From Myxococcus sp. CA023 (GTDB lineage: Bacteria; Myxococcota; Myxococcia; Myxococcales; Myxococcaceae): 64,000 bases of DNA. This document shows, one piece after another, positions 53,271 to 62,392 of this stretch (the stretch's first letter is position 1; each line of letters begins with the position of its first letter). The stretch is from positions 62,001-126,000 of the forward strand of contig NZ_JAAEAH010000007.1 of assembly GCF_010998615.1 (NCBI RefSeq), given 5' to 3'. Position numbers and translations under genes: made by a program. Below the pieces are notes generated by a model. It searched no databases and was not told where the DNA came from. It saw nothing but the letters and a program-made list of their open reading frames with translations.

Positions 53271-54671
53271 CTATCCCACCCGGGCCTTCGCCTGCCGCGC
53301 CTTCTTGGTGGCCACCCAACCCTCCTTGGTCACCTGTGGCGTCCGGGACACAGCGAGGCTCCCAGGAGGCACATTTTTCGTCACCGTGGTGCCCGCGCCG
53401 ACATACGAGCCGTCGCCGACCTTCACGGGCGCGACGAGCTGGGTGTCGGAGCCGATGAACACACCATCACCCAGTTCAGTCAGGTGCTTGTTCACCCCGT
53501 CATAGTTACAGGTGATGGTGCCCGCCCCCACGTTGCACCCTGAGCCAATGACAGCGTCCCCCAGGTACGTGAGATGGCTGGCCTTCGAACCTTTTCCGAT
53601 GCGGGCCTTCTTCGTCTCCACGAAGTTGCCCAGATGCACGTCCTCGGCCAGCTCCGTCCCGGGGCGCAGCCTCGAGAAGGGGCCAATGACGTTGCGCTCC
53701 CCCACCCGGGCCTCTTCCAGCACGGAGTAGGGCTTGATGATGGTGCCGTCCGCCACGGTGGAGGCATGCAGCACGCTGCCCTGGCCAATGGTGCAGCCCT
53801 TGCCCACCACGGTGCCGGCGGCCAGCGTGACGGAGGGACCGATTTCGGTGTCGGGCCCGACGGTGACGCCTTCCTCGATGTAGGCGGTGGCGGGGTCCTG
53901 CAGCGAGACGCCGGCGCGCATGTGCGCTTCGTTGATGCGCTGCTGCAGCACGCGCGCGCGGGCGGCCAGCTCCACCCGGTCATTCACGCCGGCCGTCTCC
54001 GTGGCGTCCGCCTCCACAGAGCCCACCGGGCCCTGCTTCGCGGCCATCTCCACCAGGTCGGTGAGGTAGTATTCACCCTGGGCGTTCTGCGGCTTGATTT
54101 CAGCCAGCGCCTTCCAGAGGAAGTCCGCGTCCACGGAGTAGATTCCGGCGTTGCACTCGCGCACCGCGCGCTGCTCCGGGGTGCAGTCCTTGTGCTCCAC
54201 GATGCGCGTCACCTTGCCACCGTCGCGGATGACCCGGCCGTAGCCCGTGGGGTCCTCCAGGGTGGTGGACACCATGGCCAGCTTGCCGCCCGCCTGGTCA
54301 TGGGCGGCCAGCAGCGCGTCCAGCGTCTCGCGGCGCAGCAGCGGCACATCACCGTAAAGAATGAGGACCCGCCCGGAGTACCCCTTCAGGGCCTCCTCGG
54401 CGGAGCGCACCGCGTCCGCCGTCCCGCGCTGCTCGCGCTGGAGCGCGAAGCGCAGGGGGGCATCCGGGAAGAGGCCTCGGACGGCCTTCTCCACCGCTTC
54501 CGCCTGATGGCCCACCACGGGGACCACCGACGTGGCGCCCAGTTCAAGGGCCCGCTTGAGGGGATACGCGCAAAGGGGCCGACCGAGGATGGGGTGAAGG
54601 ACCTTCGCCTTCTCCGACTTCATCCGCGTGCCCTTGCCCGCGCACAGCACCACCGCCGCCAGAACGCTCAT
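53271..54671 (-). CDS. glmU: bifunctional UDP-GlcNAc pyrophosphorylase/GlcN-1-P acetyltransferase GlmU
   Basis: This 466-residue enzyme makes UDP-N-acetylglucosamine for peptidoglycan and LPS. The uridylyltransferase domain has [20 protein letters not shown] (about 5-24), [20 protein letters not shown] and [17 protein letters not shown]. The left-handed beta-helix acetyltransferase domain (about 255-440) has hexapeptide repeats such as [20 protein letters not shown], the catalytic-His region [20 protein letters not shown], and [16 protein letters not shown]. It is preceded 11 bp upstream by a small ORF and followed by glmS. Confidence 0.98.
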   Translation of the reverse strand: MSVLAAVVLCAGKGTRMKSEKAKVLHPILGRPLCAYPLKRALELGATSVVPVVGHQAEAVEKAVRGLFPDAPLRFALQREQRGTADAVRSAEEALKGYSGRVLILYGDVPLLRRETLDALLAAHDQAGGKLAMVSTTLEDPTGYGRVIRDGGKVTRIVEHKDCTPEQRAVRECNAGIYSVDADFLWKALAEIKPQNAQGEYYLTDLVEMAAKQGPVGSVEADATETAGVNDRVELAARARVLQQRINEAHMRAGVSLQDPATAYIEEGVTVGPDTEIGPSVTLAAGTVVGKGCTIGQGSVLHASTVADGTIIKPYSVLEEARVGERNVIGPFSRLRPGTELAEDVHLGNFVETKKARIGKGSKASHLTYLGDAVIGSGCNVGAGTITCNYDGVNKHLTELGDGVFIGSDTQLVAPVKVGDGSYVGAGTTVTKNVPPGSLAVSRTPQVTKEGWVATKKARQAKARVG

Positions 54672-54682
54672 GCGGCGGAGAA

Positions 54683-54889
54683 TTAGGGACAGCCAATCGA
54701 GTCGTCAACCGCGCGTGGATCAGAAGGCGTGACGGTGTCCACCGGCCGTGCCTTCGCACTGACCGAGACGCACAGGGTGTTGCGCTGAATCGTGATGCCG
54801 AAGCTGGGCTTCAAGAAGACCGTCACCTCGGCCGCGGTGGGCGCGGCGCCAGGTAGGGCCTTTTTCTCGGGTATGGCTTGCGTGCTCAT
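54683..54889 (-). CDS. small protein upstream of glmU
   Basis: The predicted product has 68 residues. No domain is recognised. [20 protein letters not shown] could form two beta strands, and the ends are polar. Support for a real gene is the high third-position GC, GGGGGAG just before the ATG, and an 11-bp spacing to the glmU ATG on the same strand. It may be a leader or regulatory peptide, or simply the first gene of the glmU-glmS operon. Confidence 0.55.
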   Translation of the reverse strand: MSTQAIPEKKALPGAAPTAAEVTVFLKPSFGITIQRNTLCVSVSAKARPVDTVTPSDPRAVDDSIGCP

Positions 54890-54916
54890 ACGCTCCCCCG
54901 GACGCGATTCATGATG

Positions 54917-54984
54917 GGACCAGGATGCACGCCGCCGGAGAACAATCCAAGAGGAAAAATGTTGTCAGGTTGAAATCCTGGTCC
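54917..54984. promoter_or_regulatory. long-spaced inverted repeat between the glmU operon and ggt
   Basis: GGACCAGGAT (54917-54926) and ATCCTGGTCC (54975-54984) are perfect 10-bp arms separated by 48 bp of AT-richer DNA. A second repeat, GTCAGG/CCTGAC (54964-54969, 54983-54988), overlaps the right arm. The site lies in the divergent promoter gap. It is a possible operator pair or looping site. Confidence 0.4.
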
Positions 54985-55139
54985 TGACCATACGGTTCGT
55001 GCATACCGGGACACATGTAGTCCGTCTGGTCCCCTGGCGTCGCCGGACTGGAGGGTAGGCTTTTGTCGCCCGGGTAACACACCACCCAGGACGAAAGCCA
55101 GCGATGGACTGTTCAGACAGCGCGAGGAGGGCTGAACCC

Positions 55140-56912
55140 GTGAAGGACACGAGCTTCCGCGGTGCGGTGCTGAAGCGAGGGCTGCTGGCCGCGGTGATGA
55201 TGGTGGCGTGTGTGGCGCAGGCGGCGCGGCCCTACCGGGGCGGCGCGGTGGCCACGGCCTACCCGCAGGCGAGCGCGGCGGCGTTGGAGATGTTGGAGAA
55301 GGGCGGCAACGCCACGGACGCGGCGGTGGCGGCGGCCTTCGTGGCGGCGGTGGTGGGTCCCTACCACTCCGGCGTTGGTGGCGGCGGCTTCGCGCTGGTG
55401 CACGACGCCAAGAGCGGCGACACGAAGGTGCTGGATTTCCGCGAGGTGGCCCCCAAGGCGGCCACGCGCGACATGTACGTGAAGGACGGCAAAGTGGTGC
55501 CGGGCCTGTCCACGGACGGCGCGCTGAGTGTGGCGGTGCCGGGCGCCGTCGCGGGCTACCTGGAGTTGCTCAAGGCGCACGGGAAGCTGAAGCCGGCGGT
55601 GGTGCTGGCTCCGGCCATCGCGGCGGCGCGCAAGGGCATGTGGGTGACGCCGCGCTACCGCACCATGGCGGAGGGCCGGCTGGCCTGTCTGAGCCGGGAC
55701 GCGGAGGCCTCACGCGTGTTCCTGGTGAAGAACGCCCAGGGCCAGTGGGAAGCCCCGCCCGTGGGGCACGTCATCCGCCAGCCCGACCTGGCGCGCACGC
55801 TGTCCTCCATCGCGAAGGGGGGCGCCAAGGCCTTCTATGCGGGGCCGGTGGCGAAGGCCATCGCCACGTCGGTCCAGGCTGGCGGCGGCATCCTCACCCA
55901 GGAGGACCTCGCGGCCTACAAGACGCGCAGCGCCACGCCCCTGGAGGGCACGTACCGCGGCCACCGCATCCTCACCATGCCGCCGCCGAGCGCGGGGGGC
56001 GTGGCCGTCATCCAGGTGCTGACCGCGATGGAGCAACTGCGCCCCCAGGGGGTGACGTTCCGCGACGCGGAGGCGCTGCACCTCTACGCGGAAGCCGTGC
56101 GGCGGGCCTATGTGGACCGCGCGAAGTACCTGGGGGACCCGGCCTTCGTGGACGTGCCCCTGGCGCGGCTGGTGTCGCCCGGCCACGTCGCGGACCTGGC
56201 GGGCTCCATCGACCCGAAGAAGGCCACGGCCAGCGCGTCGCTGCTGGCGCCGAAGGAAGGCGTGCGGGGCTCCACGCTGACGGAAGAGCCCACCACACTG
56301 ACGCCCGAACCGGAGAAGAAGAACACCACGCACATCTCCGTCATCGACAAGGACGGCAACGCGGTGGCGATGACGACCACGGTGAACTACGGCTTCGGCT
56401 CGTGCGTGGTGGCCAAGGGTACCGGCGTGCTGCTCAACGATGAGATGGATGACTTCGCCGCGCAGCCGGGCGTGCCCAACGCGTACGGACTGGTGACGGG
56501 CGAGCCCAACGCCATCGCACCGGGCAAGGTGCCGCTGTCCTCCATGGCCCCCACGCTGGTGTTCTCCAAGGAAGACCCCCGGCGCGTCATGCTCGCGGTG
56601 GGCAGCCCTGGCGGCTCCACCATCCCCACCACCGTCATCCAGGTCATCAGCAACGTGGTGGACCACGGCATGGACGTGGCGCGCGCGGTGAATGAAGGCC
56701 GCGTGCATCACCAGTACCTGCCCGACGAGCTGTGGGTGGACAAGTGGGGCCTGGAGCCGGCGACGCTGTCCGTGCTGGAGGCCAAGGGCCACAAGGTGCG
56801 CCGCGTGGAGCAGTGGGGCGACGCGGAGGCCGTCTACAGCGACCCGAAGACGGGGCTGCGCTTCTCCGCGAGCGACCCGCGCAACGAGGGCGCCGCCCTG
56901 GGACAGGATTGA
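55140..56912 (+). CDS. ggt: gamma-glutamyltransferase
   Basis: This is a 590-residue exported N-terminal nucleophile hydrolase that transfers or hydrolyses the gamma-glutamyl group of glutathione and related compounds. The GTG at 55140 has GAGGAGG upstream and gives a signal peptide (GAVLKRGLLAAVMMVACVAQ). GGNATDAAVAAAFVAAVVGP and GVGGGGFALVHDAKSGDTKV are family landmarks. The autoprocessing/catalytic Thr is in KNTTHISVIDKDGNAVAMTT (about 395-414). The oxyanion motif SSMAPTLVF and GSPGGSTIPTT follow. It acts in the periplasm. The TatD-type gene starts 3 bp later, so the two are coupled. Confidence 0.96.
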   Translation: MKDTSFRGAVLKRGLLAAVMMVACVAQAARPYRGGAVATAYPQASAAALEMLEKGGNATDAAVAAAFVAAVVGPYHSGVGGGGFALVHDAKSGDTKVLDFREVAPKAATRDMYVKDGKVVPGLSTDGALSVAVPGAVAGYLELLKAHGKLKPAVVLAPAIAAARKGMWVTPRYRTMAEGRLACLSRDAEASRVFLVKNAQGQWEAPPVGHVIRQPDLARTLSSIAKGGAKAFYAGPVAKAIATSVQAGGGILTQEDLAAYKTRSATPLEGTYRGHRILTMPPPSAGGVAVIQVLTAMEQLRPQGVTFRDAEALHLYAEAVRRAYVDRAKYLGDPAFVDVPLARLVSPGHVADLAGSIDPKKATASASLLAPKEGVRGSTLTEEPTTLTPEPEKKNTTHISVIDKDGNAVAMTTTVNYGFGSCVVAKGTGVLLNDEMDDFAAQPGVPNAYGLVTGEPNAIAPGKVPLSSMAPTLVFSKEDPRRVMLAVGSPGGSTIPTTVIQVISNVVDHGMDVARAVNEGRVHHQYLPDELWVDKWGLEPATLSVLEAKGHKVRRVEQWGDAEAVYSDPKTGLRFSASDPRNEGAALGQD

Positions 56913-56915
56913 GCA

Positions 56916-57698
56916 GTGCCCACCCCACCGCCCATCTTCGACGCCCACCTCCACCCGGAGAGCCTGAGCGACCAGGATCTGGAGTCCATGCGCTTCTTCG
57001 GCGTGGAGCGGGCGTTGGTGGTGGCACACCACTTCCCGGAGCCCACGTCCAAGGCGCTGCTGCGGCACTTCGATGACCTGGTGGAACGCCAGCTTCCCCG
57101 GTTGGAGCGCCTGGGCATCCGCGCGTACGCGGCCCTGGGCGTCCACCCACGCTGCATCCCCCGGCGCGGCTTGAGCGAGGTGCTGTCCGCGCTGCCTGAC
57201 TACTTCCAGGGCGGGCGCGTGGTGGCCCTGGGCGAGACGGGCCTGCACACGGGCGGCGAGGAGGAAGAAGAAGCATTCCTGGAGCAGCTCGCGCTGGCCC
57301 GCAGCCTCAAATTGCGCGTGGTGGTGCACACCCCCACCACGGACAAGGAGCGTCACACGCGGCGCATCCTCACGCTCCTGCGGCAGTCGGGCCTGCTGCC
57401 CTCGCGCGCGCTGGTGGACCACGCCAACGCCCGGACGGTGCGCACCATCCTGGAGGTGGGCCACTGGGCCGGGCTGACGCTGCACCCCGAGGCGCTCAAG
57501 GCCGAGCGCGCGGTGGTGCTGGTGCGGCGGCTGGGCAGTGAGCGGCTGATGCTCAACTCCGACGCGGGTGACGGAGCCGGGGACATCCTCGGCCTGGCGC
57601 GCGCCGCCAACCTGCTGGCCAAGGCCAGCCTGTCCCAGCGCATCGTCCGCCGCATCACCCACGAGAACGCCGCCCGCTTCTTCCAGGTGGGCGGCTGA
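56916..57698 (+). CDS. TatD-family metal-dependent hydrolase
   Basis: This 260-residue TIM-barrel hydrolase belongs to the TatD/amidohydrolase superfamily. Metal ligands are in IFDAHLHPESLSD (H-x-H), VALGETGLHTGG (Glu), LRVVVHTPTTDKERH (His), RALVDHANARTVR (His) and LMLNSDAGDGAGD (Asp). This is the standard two-metal set. TatD proteins are DNases or act on small substrates, and this one diverges in the first motif, so the substrate is open. The GTG start is 3 bp after ggt, with which it is almost certainly co-transcribed. Confidence 0.9.
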   Translation: MPTPPPIFDAHLHPESLSDQDLESMRFFGVERALVVAHHFPEPTSKALLRHFDDLVERQLPRLERLGIRAYAALGVHPRCIPRRGLSEVLSALPDYFQGGRVVALGETGLHTGGEEEEEAFLEQLALARSLKLRVVVHTPTTDKERHTRRILTLLRQSGLLPSRALVDHANARTVRTILEVGHWAGLTLHPEALKAERAVVLVRRLGSERLMLNSDAGDGAGDILGLARAANLLAKASLSQRIVRRITHENAARFFQVGG

Positions 57699-57875
57699 CG
57701 CTCGCGCGGCGCAGCTCCGCCACCGTGGCCAGCGCCCGTTGACCCGGGTCCGCCATCCTCCGTGGCGGAATCTTTCGATGAAACGGCGCGCTCTTCGTCA
57801 TTCCCATCAGGAGCACGCAGCGGAAATAGGCCGGTCCCCCGCACGTTGCCCCCTCACCCGCGCTGGGAGTGGCAT

Positions 57876-59933
57876 TTGCACCGCTTGGTCGTCTTCGTCG
57901 TCAGCCTCGCGCTCGCGGGCTGCGCTGGCCCGTCTTCCGCTCAGCGCCCTGCGTCATCCACCGAAACGCCGGTGCCTTCCGCGCCGCGCGCCCTGGAGCC
58001 TGACGCGGGCCGCCAACTGACCGCCACACCCGGGCGCTTCCTGGCGGCCTGCCTGTGCGACGTGCAACGGGCCTCGGCGCGCATCAACGCCTTGCTGTCA
58101 CTGCCCGAGCCCCGGAACGTGGAGTCGGCCCTCACTGCCTACGACGACGCCATCGCGTTGCTGGATGATGCCAACGGCCGCGCGGGCATCGGTGCCAACA
58201 CCCACCCGGACGCCGCGTTCCGCGCGGCGGCGGCGCGCTGCGCCCAGGCCGCGGACGGCATGCGCACGGACGTGTCGCTCAACCCCCACGTCTACGCAGC
58301 CCTGGCCGCGCTGGACCTGAGCGGGCAGGACACCGCCACCCAGCGATGGGTGGACCTGGTGCTGCGGAACTTCCGGCGCGCGGGGGTGAACCGGGACGCG
58401 GCCACCCGCGCGCGGCTGCGCGAGCTGAACGACGCCCTCACCCGGCTGGGACAGACGTTCAGCCAGCACATCCGCGAAGACGTCCGGCACGTGGACGTGG
58501 CACCCGAAGCGCTGGAGGGCCTTCCCGACGATTACATCCGGGACCATCCGCCCGGGCCCGACGGCCGGGTGCGCGTCACCACCGACGCCTCCGACGCCCT
58601 GCCCGTCCTGACGTACGCGCGCGACAGCAGCGCCCGCGAGGCGCTCTGGCGCGCGGGCCAGCAGCGCGGCCATCCCCGCAACCTGGAGACGCTGTCACGC
58701 CTGCTCCAGACGCGTCACGACCTGGCCACGCTCCTGGGCTATCCGAGCTGGGCCGCCTACGCGTCCGAGGACAAGATGGTCCGGCACCAGCACGTGGCCG
58801 AGGACTTCATCGAACAGCTCGCCACCGCCACCACCACGCGCGTGCAGGACGACTACGCCGCGCTGCTGGAGCGCAAGCGGCGCGACGTGCCCGGCGCGTC
58901 CCGCGTGGAGCCGTGGGAGCAGACGTACCTCAAGGAACAGGTGCGCGCGGAGCGCTACCACTTCGACTCGCGCGAGCTGCGGCCCTACTTCGAATACACG
59001 CGGGTGAAGCAGGGCGTGCTGGACATCACCTCGCGGCTCTTCGGGCTCACCTACCGCCGCGTCCGGGATGCGCAGGTGTGGCACCCAGACATCGAGGCCT
59101 GGGACATCTACGAGGGCTCCACGCGCCTGGGGCGCTTCTACCTGGACATGCACCCACGCCCGAACAAGTACGCCCATCCGGCGCAGTGGGACCTGGCCAC
59201 CGGCCGCGCGGGGAGGACGCTTCCCGAGGGCGTGCTGACAGGCAACTTCCCGCGTCCCGGCGCCCACCCCGCGCTGCTCCAGCACTCCCAGGTGCAGACG
59301 TTCTTCCACGAGTTCGGCCACCTGCTGCACCACGTCCTCGGCGGCCGGGCACGCTGGGCCGGCCTGTCCGGCTCGCGCACGGAGCGCGACTTCGTGGAGG
59401 CCCCCGCCCAGGTGATGGAGGAGTGGGCCTGGCGCCCGGAGTCACTCCAGACGTTCGCCCGGCACGTCGTCACCGGCGAGCCGCTGCCCACGGAGACCAT
59501 CCTCCGGATGCGGCGCGCGGACGCCTTCGGCAAGGGACTGTGGCTGCGCCAACAGCTCTTCTACGCGGCCGTCAGCCTCCAGCTCCACGCGAGCGACCCC
59601 GCCGGCGTTGACACCACCGCGCGGGTGAACACGCTCCAGGAGCGCTACATGCCCTTCCCCGCAGTGGACGACACCTACGCCCATCTCTCCTTCGTCCAAC
59701 TCGACGGCTACTACTCCTCCGCGTACTACGCCTACCTCTGGTCGCTCGTCATCGCCCGGGACCTGCTCACTCCGTTCCTGGAGCACGGGCTGATGGACAC
59801 CTCCACCGCCCAGCGCTACCGGGACACCGTGCTGGGTCCGGGCGGCTCCCGTGACGCGGCGGACCTGGTCCGGTCATTCCTGGGCAGGGACTACGGCTTC
59901 GAGGCGTATACCCGTTGGCTGGACGACGCCTGA
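57876..59933 (+). CDS. M3-family metallopeptidase lipoprotein
   Basis: The predicted lipoprotein has 685 residues. The TTG at 57876 with GGGAG upstream gives the signal MHRLVVFVVSLALAGC with an LAGC lipobox. A GTG at 57762 would add 38 residues and weaken the signal peptide. The peptidase core is intact: FFHEFGHLLHHVLGG holds HEFGH (478-482), and Glu508 in FVEAPAQVMEEW is the third zinc ligand at the M3 spacing. YYAYLWSLVIARDLLTPF matches the C-terminal M3 helix. It resembles thimet oligopeptidase/Dcp but is tethered to the envelope, so it probably degrades peptides in the periplasm. Confidence 0.93.
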   Translation: MHRLVVFVVSLALAGCAGPSSAQRPASSTETPVPSAPRALEPDAGRQLTATPGRFLAACLCDVQRASARINALLSLPEPRNVESALTAYDDAIALLDDANGRAGIGANTHPDAAFRAAAARCAQAADGMRTDVSLNPHVYAALAALDLSGQDTATQRWVDLVLRNFRRAGVNRDAATRARLRELNDALTRLGQTFSQHIREDVRHVDVAPEALEGLPDDYIRDHPPGPDGRVRVTTDASDALPVLTYARDSSAREALWRAGQQRGHPRNLETLSRLLQTRHDLATLLGYPSWAAYASEDKMVRHQHVAEDFIEQLATATTTRVQDDYAALLERKRRDVPGASRVEPWEQTYLKEQVRAERYHFDSRELRPYFEYTRVKQGVLDITSRLFGLTYRRVRDAQVWHPDIEAWDIYEGSTRLGRFYLDMHPRPNKYAHPAQWDLATGRAGRTLPEGVLTGNFPRPGAHPALLQHSQVQTFFHEFGHLLHHVLGGRARWAGLSGSRTERDFVEAPAQVMEEWAWRPESLQTFARHVVTGEPLPTETILRMRRADAFGKGLWLRQQLFYAAVSLQLHASDPAGVDTTARVNTLQERYMPFPAVDDTYAHLSFVQLDGYYSSAYYAYLWSLVIARDLLTPFLEHGLMDTSTAQRYRDTVLGPGGSRDAADLVRSFLGRDYGFEAYTRWLDDA

Positions 59934-59958
59934 CGCTGCTCGTCAGGGCCTGTAAAAA

Positions 59959-59994
59959 CCAAGGGCCCCGCGATGTGAATCGCGAGGCCCCTTG
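59959..59994. terminator. bidirectional terminator between the convergent M3 peptidase and small gene
   Basis: A stem of about 15 bp (CCAAGGGCCCCGCGAT with ATCGCGAGGCCCCTTG, one bulge) and a GTGA loop serve both convergent genes. On the minus strand it is followed by TTTTTA and is a good intrinsic terminator. On the plus strand only TGTTGTG follows. Confidence 0.7.
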
Positions 59995-60044
59995 TGTTGT
60001 GAATCCGTCAACCCGTTGACACTCCGCTCACGCGGCGTCAGCGC

Positions 60045-60323
60045 TCAGTGCACCACGGGTGCGGCCACCGTCTGCTCGGGCTGCAGGGTGATGCCCTGGG
60101 AACCCGAATCGAAACGGACCTGCACGGGGACGCCCTGATAGCGGTACTGAGCCAGGGAGTCAGCCGCCTCGTCGAGCTGGCGCTGATAGCGCTCCTCAAG
60201 CTCCACGGCGATCAGCAGCATCGTCTCGCCCGCGTCCTCGACGCCCGGGCGGTACACTTGGCACCGCTGGAACCGCGCCCAGCGACCGTTCTCCATCTTC
60301 ACCAGCTCGCCGTCGTAAGCCAT
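60045..60323 (-). CDS. small conserved-looking protein of unknown function
   Basis: The predicted soluble product has 92 residues and starts MAYDGELVKMENGRWARFQR, preceded by GAGGAG six bases upstream. The frame extends 12 codons further (ATG 60359) without a better ribosome-binding site. The C-terminal half is charged and helical, then beta (YQRQLDEAADSLAQYRYQGV, VQVRFDSGSQGITLQ). No family is recognised. It ends at a strong terminator and is divergent from the small gene at 60573. Confidence 0.75.
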   Translation of the reverse strand: MAYDGELVKMENGRWARFQRCQVYRPGVEDAGETMLLIAVELEERYQRQLDEAADSLAQYRYQGVPVQVRFDSGSQGITLQPEQTVAAPVVH

Positions 60324-60572
60324 GCGCAGCTCCTCTGCCGTAAATCCAACGGAACCCAATGTAGGGCCGGATTAACTCCGTGTCATCCCCCCGCTTGAAA
60401 ATTCGTCAAAACCCTAGAAGTCCAAGGGGTTACAAGCACATTTGGCAGGCATCCAGGCGAGGAGCCGGGGCAACTGCTCAAAAATGTAAATTGGACGGGC
60501 CGTCAACGTGGTTAAGGCCGGCCTCGCGGGGCGGTGGCACGGGAGCAGTGCGTCACCTATGATTTGGGGGAG

Positions 60573-60803
60573 ATGAAGCTGCCCGGGCTGTTCCGCAAAG
60601 AGCGCACCACCATCCAGGCTGCCGACGCGCAGGACCATGCCGAGCGGCTCCTCGCCGAGTCGCTGCGCATGCTGGGCCAGGTCTGCGCCAAGGTCGCGGA
60701 CGCCATCGAGGCGCAGCGCCTGTCCCGCCAGGGGTATCCGCACAACACCTACCTGCGACGGACCGACGGCGACGACGAGGACGACACCGTCAAGAAGACG
60801 TAG
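60573..60803 (+). CDS. small helical protein of unknown function
   Basis: The predicted product has 76 residues: MKLPGLFRKERTTIQAADAQ, then a helix with AERLLAESLRMLGQVCAKVA, and an acidic Asp-rich tail (RRTDGDDEDDTVKKT). The ATG at 60573 is preceded by GGGGGAG with tight spacing. No domain is recognised. It lies 14 bp upstream of the amidohydrolase gene, so the two may be co-transcribed. Confidence 0.7.
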   Translation: MKLPGLFRKERTTIQAADAQDHAERLLAESLRMLGQVCAKVADAIEAQRLSRQGYPHNTYLRRTDGDDEDDTVKKT

Positions 60804-60817
60804 ACGGGTGGCTCGCC

Positions 60818-61765
60818 ATGGCCACCGACTCCGACGCTGACGTGCCCGTCCCCTGCCTGGCCTCCGCGCCCACGTGGCGGGACGCCGGCATCCGCATGCC
60901 CATGCCCGCCCTCCAGGACACGGAGGGCCCTCGCCTGCCCGAAGGACTGCCTCCCGTGGTGGACGCGCACGTCCACCTCTTCCCGGACCGGGTGTTCGAC
61001 GCGGTGTGGCGCTGGTTCGACCAGTACGGCTGGCCCATCCGCTACAAGCTGCACACGCGGCAGGTCGTGTCCTTCCTCCTGTCGCGAGGTGTCCACCGGG
61101 TGGTGGCGCTGCATTACGCCCACCGGCCAGGCATGGCCCGCGCGCTCAACGCCTACGTGGCGGAGGTGGCCCGGGAAGAGCCTCGTGTGCTGGGGCTCGC
61201 CACCGTGCTCCCGGGCGAACCCGATGCCACGGCCGTGTTGGAAGAGGCGTTCGACGCGGGCCTGCGTGGGGTGAAGATTCATTGCCACGTCCAATGCTTC
61301 TCTCCTGACGCGCCGCACCTTCACGAGGTGTATGCCGCGTGCGCGAAGGCGGGCCGTCCGCTCGTCATGCACGCGGGACGGGAGCCCTCCAGTCCCCACT
61401 ACCGCTGCGACACCTACGCGCTCTGCGCCGCGGAGCGGGTGGAGCGCGTGCTGAAGGACCATCCCACGCTGAAGCTGTGCGTGCCCCACCTGGGCGCGGA
61501 CGAGTTCGACGCCTATGCGCGGCTGCTCGAGCGGCACGATAACCTCTGGCTGGACACCACCATGGCCCTGGCCGGGTACTTCCCCGTTCCCATCCCCCGC
61601 CGCGCGCTGGAGGTCCGGCCCGAGCGCATCCTCTACGGCACGGACTTTCCCAACATCCCCTACGCATGGGACCGTGAGCTGCGGACGATGCTGGGGATGA
61701 AGCTGGATGACGCGGTACTCGCGGGCATCCTGGGGCAGAATGCACTCCAGCTTTACGGGGCGTGA
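60818..61765 (+). CDS. amidohydrolase (Amidohydro_2-type TIM barrel)
   Basis: This 315-residue hydrolase has VVDAHVHLFPDRVFDAVW (H-x-H metal motif, about 47-64), a barrel strand VKIHCHVQCFSPDAPH, PLVMHAGREPSSPHY, LCVPHLGADEFDAYARLLE and ILYGTDFPNIPYAWD (terminal metal Asp). The pattern fits PF04909 amidohydrolases and decarboxylases. There is no signal peptide, so it is cytosolic. The substrate is unknown. Confidence 0.92.
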   Translation: MATDSDADVPVPCLASAPTWRDAGIRMPMPALQDTEGPRLPEGLPPVVDAHVHLFPDRVFDAVWRWFDQYGWPIRYKLHTRQVVSFLLSRGVHRVVALHYAHRPGMARALNAYVAEVAREEPRVLGLATVLPGEPDATAVLEEAFDAGLRGVKIHCHVQCFSPDAPHLHEVYAACAKAGRPLVMHAGREPSSPHYRCDTYALCAAERVERVLKDHPTLKLCVPHLGADEFDAYARLLERHDNLWLDTTMALAGYFPVPIPRRALEVRPERILYGTDFPNIPYAWDRELRTMLGMKLDDAVLAGILGQNALQLYGA

Positions 61766-61924
61766 GTCCCGTGGACATCCGGCCCCGGATGCATGCCTCG
61801 TCCTCACGGGCCGTTCGCTGTTGAAAAGCATCGGGGCCCCTTCCGGAATGGAAGAGGAGTTCCCATCATCCTGCCCATAGAATTTCGCGGCGACACACCC
61901 AGCCGCAGCTTCCGAGGCCCTGCC

Positions 61925-62302
61925 ATGTCCCACATCCTGGTCGTCGATGACGACGCGAGCCACCGCACGCTCATCTGCGATGCACTCGAGGAAATGGGCT
62001 ATCCCACGGTTCAAGCGGCCAACGGTCGTGAGGCGCTGGACCTGCTGGAGGGAGACATGCCCTCCGCCGTGCTGCTCGACTTGCGGATGCCAGTCATGAG
62101 CGGTTGGGGATTGCTCGACGCACTCAAGAAGATGCCCCGTGCGCGGGGTCTGCCCATCATCATCATCTCCGGCTACGGCTTCGAATGGGAGGCCGAGCTC
62201 GTGGGCGCCGCGGGCTACATCTCCAAGCCCGTGGACCTGGACAAGGTGCGGATGACGGTGCAGCAGATTGCCGGTCCGCCGGAGATGTCGCTCGTCCACT
62301 GA
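61925..62302 (+). CDS. single-domain response regulator
   Basis: This 125-residue CheY-like receiver has no output domain. The acidic pocket is VVDDDASHRT (Asp pair near 7-9), the phospho-acceptor Asp is in VLLDLRMPVMSGWG (about 50-63), the switch Ser is in IIIISGYGFE, and the conserved Lys is in GYISKPVDLDKV. All key residues are present. The ATG at 61925 has no strong ribosome-binding site. The partner kinase is not in the window. It may act in a phosphorelay or bind a partner directly. Confidence 0.95.
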   Translation: MSHILVVDDDASHRTLICDALEEMGYPTVQAANGREALDLLEGDMPSAVLLDLRMPVMSGWGLLDALKKMPRARGLPIIIISGYGFEWEAELVGAAGYISKPVDLDKVRMTVQQIAGPPEMSLVH

Positions 62303-62392
62303 GACAGCACCGTAGGAGCCAGCGGGCATCCCCCTGTTGACGGGTGGGGATTGTCCCCCAGTGCCGGGCTCGGGTGAGATGGAGGACATTCC

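Noticed and set aside
54961-54990. TTGTCAGGT as another RecA-NDp-type damage motif upstream of the glmU operon/ggt
   Set aside because: After 8 nt the sequence is TGGTCC, which lacks the TAnnnT box. The genes are not repair genes.
60531-60560. possible sigma-54 promoter (TGGCACGGGAGCAGTGCG) before the small gene at 60573
   Set aside because: The GG-GC spacing is two bases too long.
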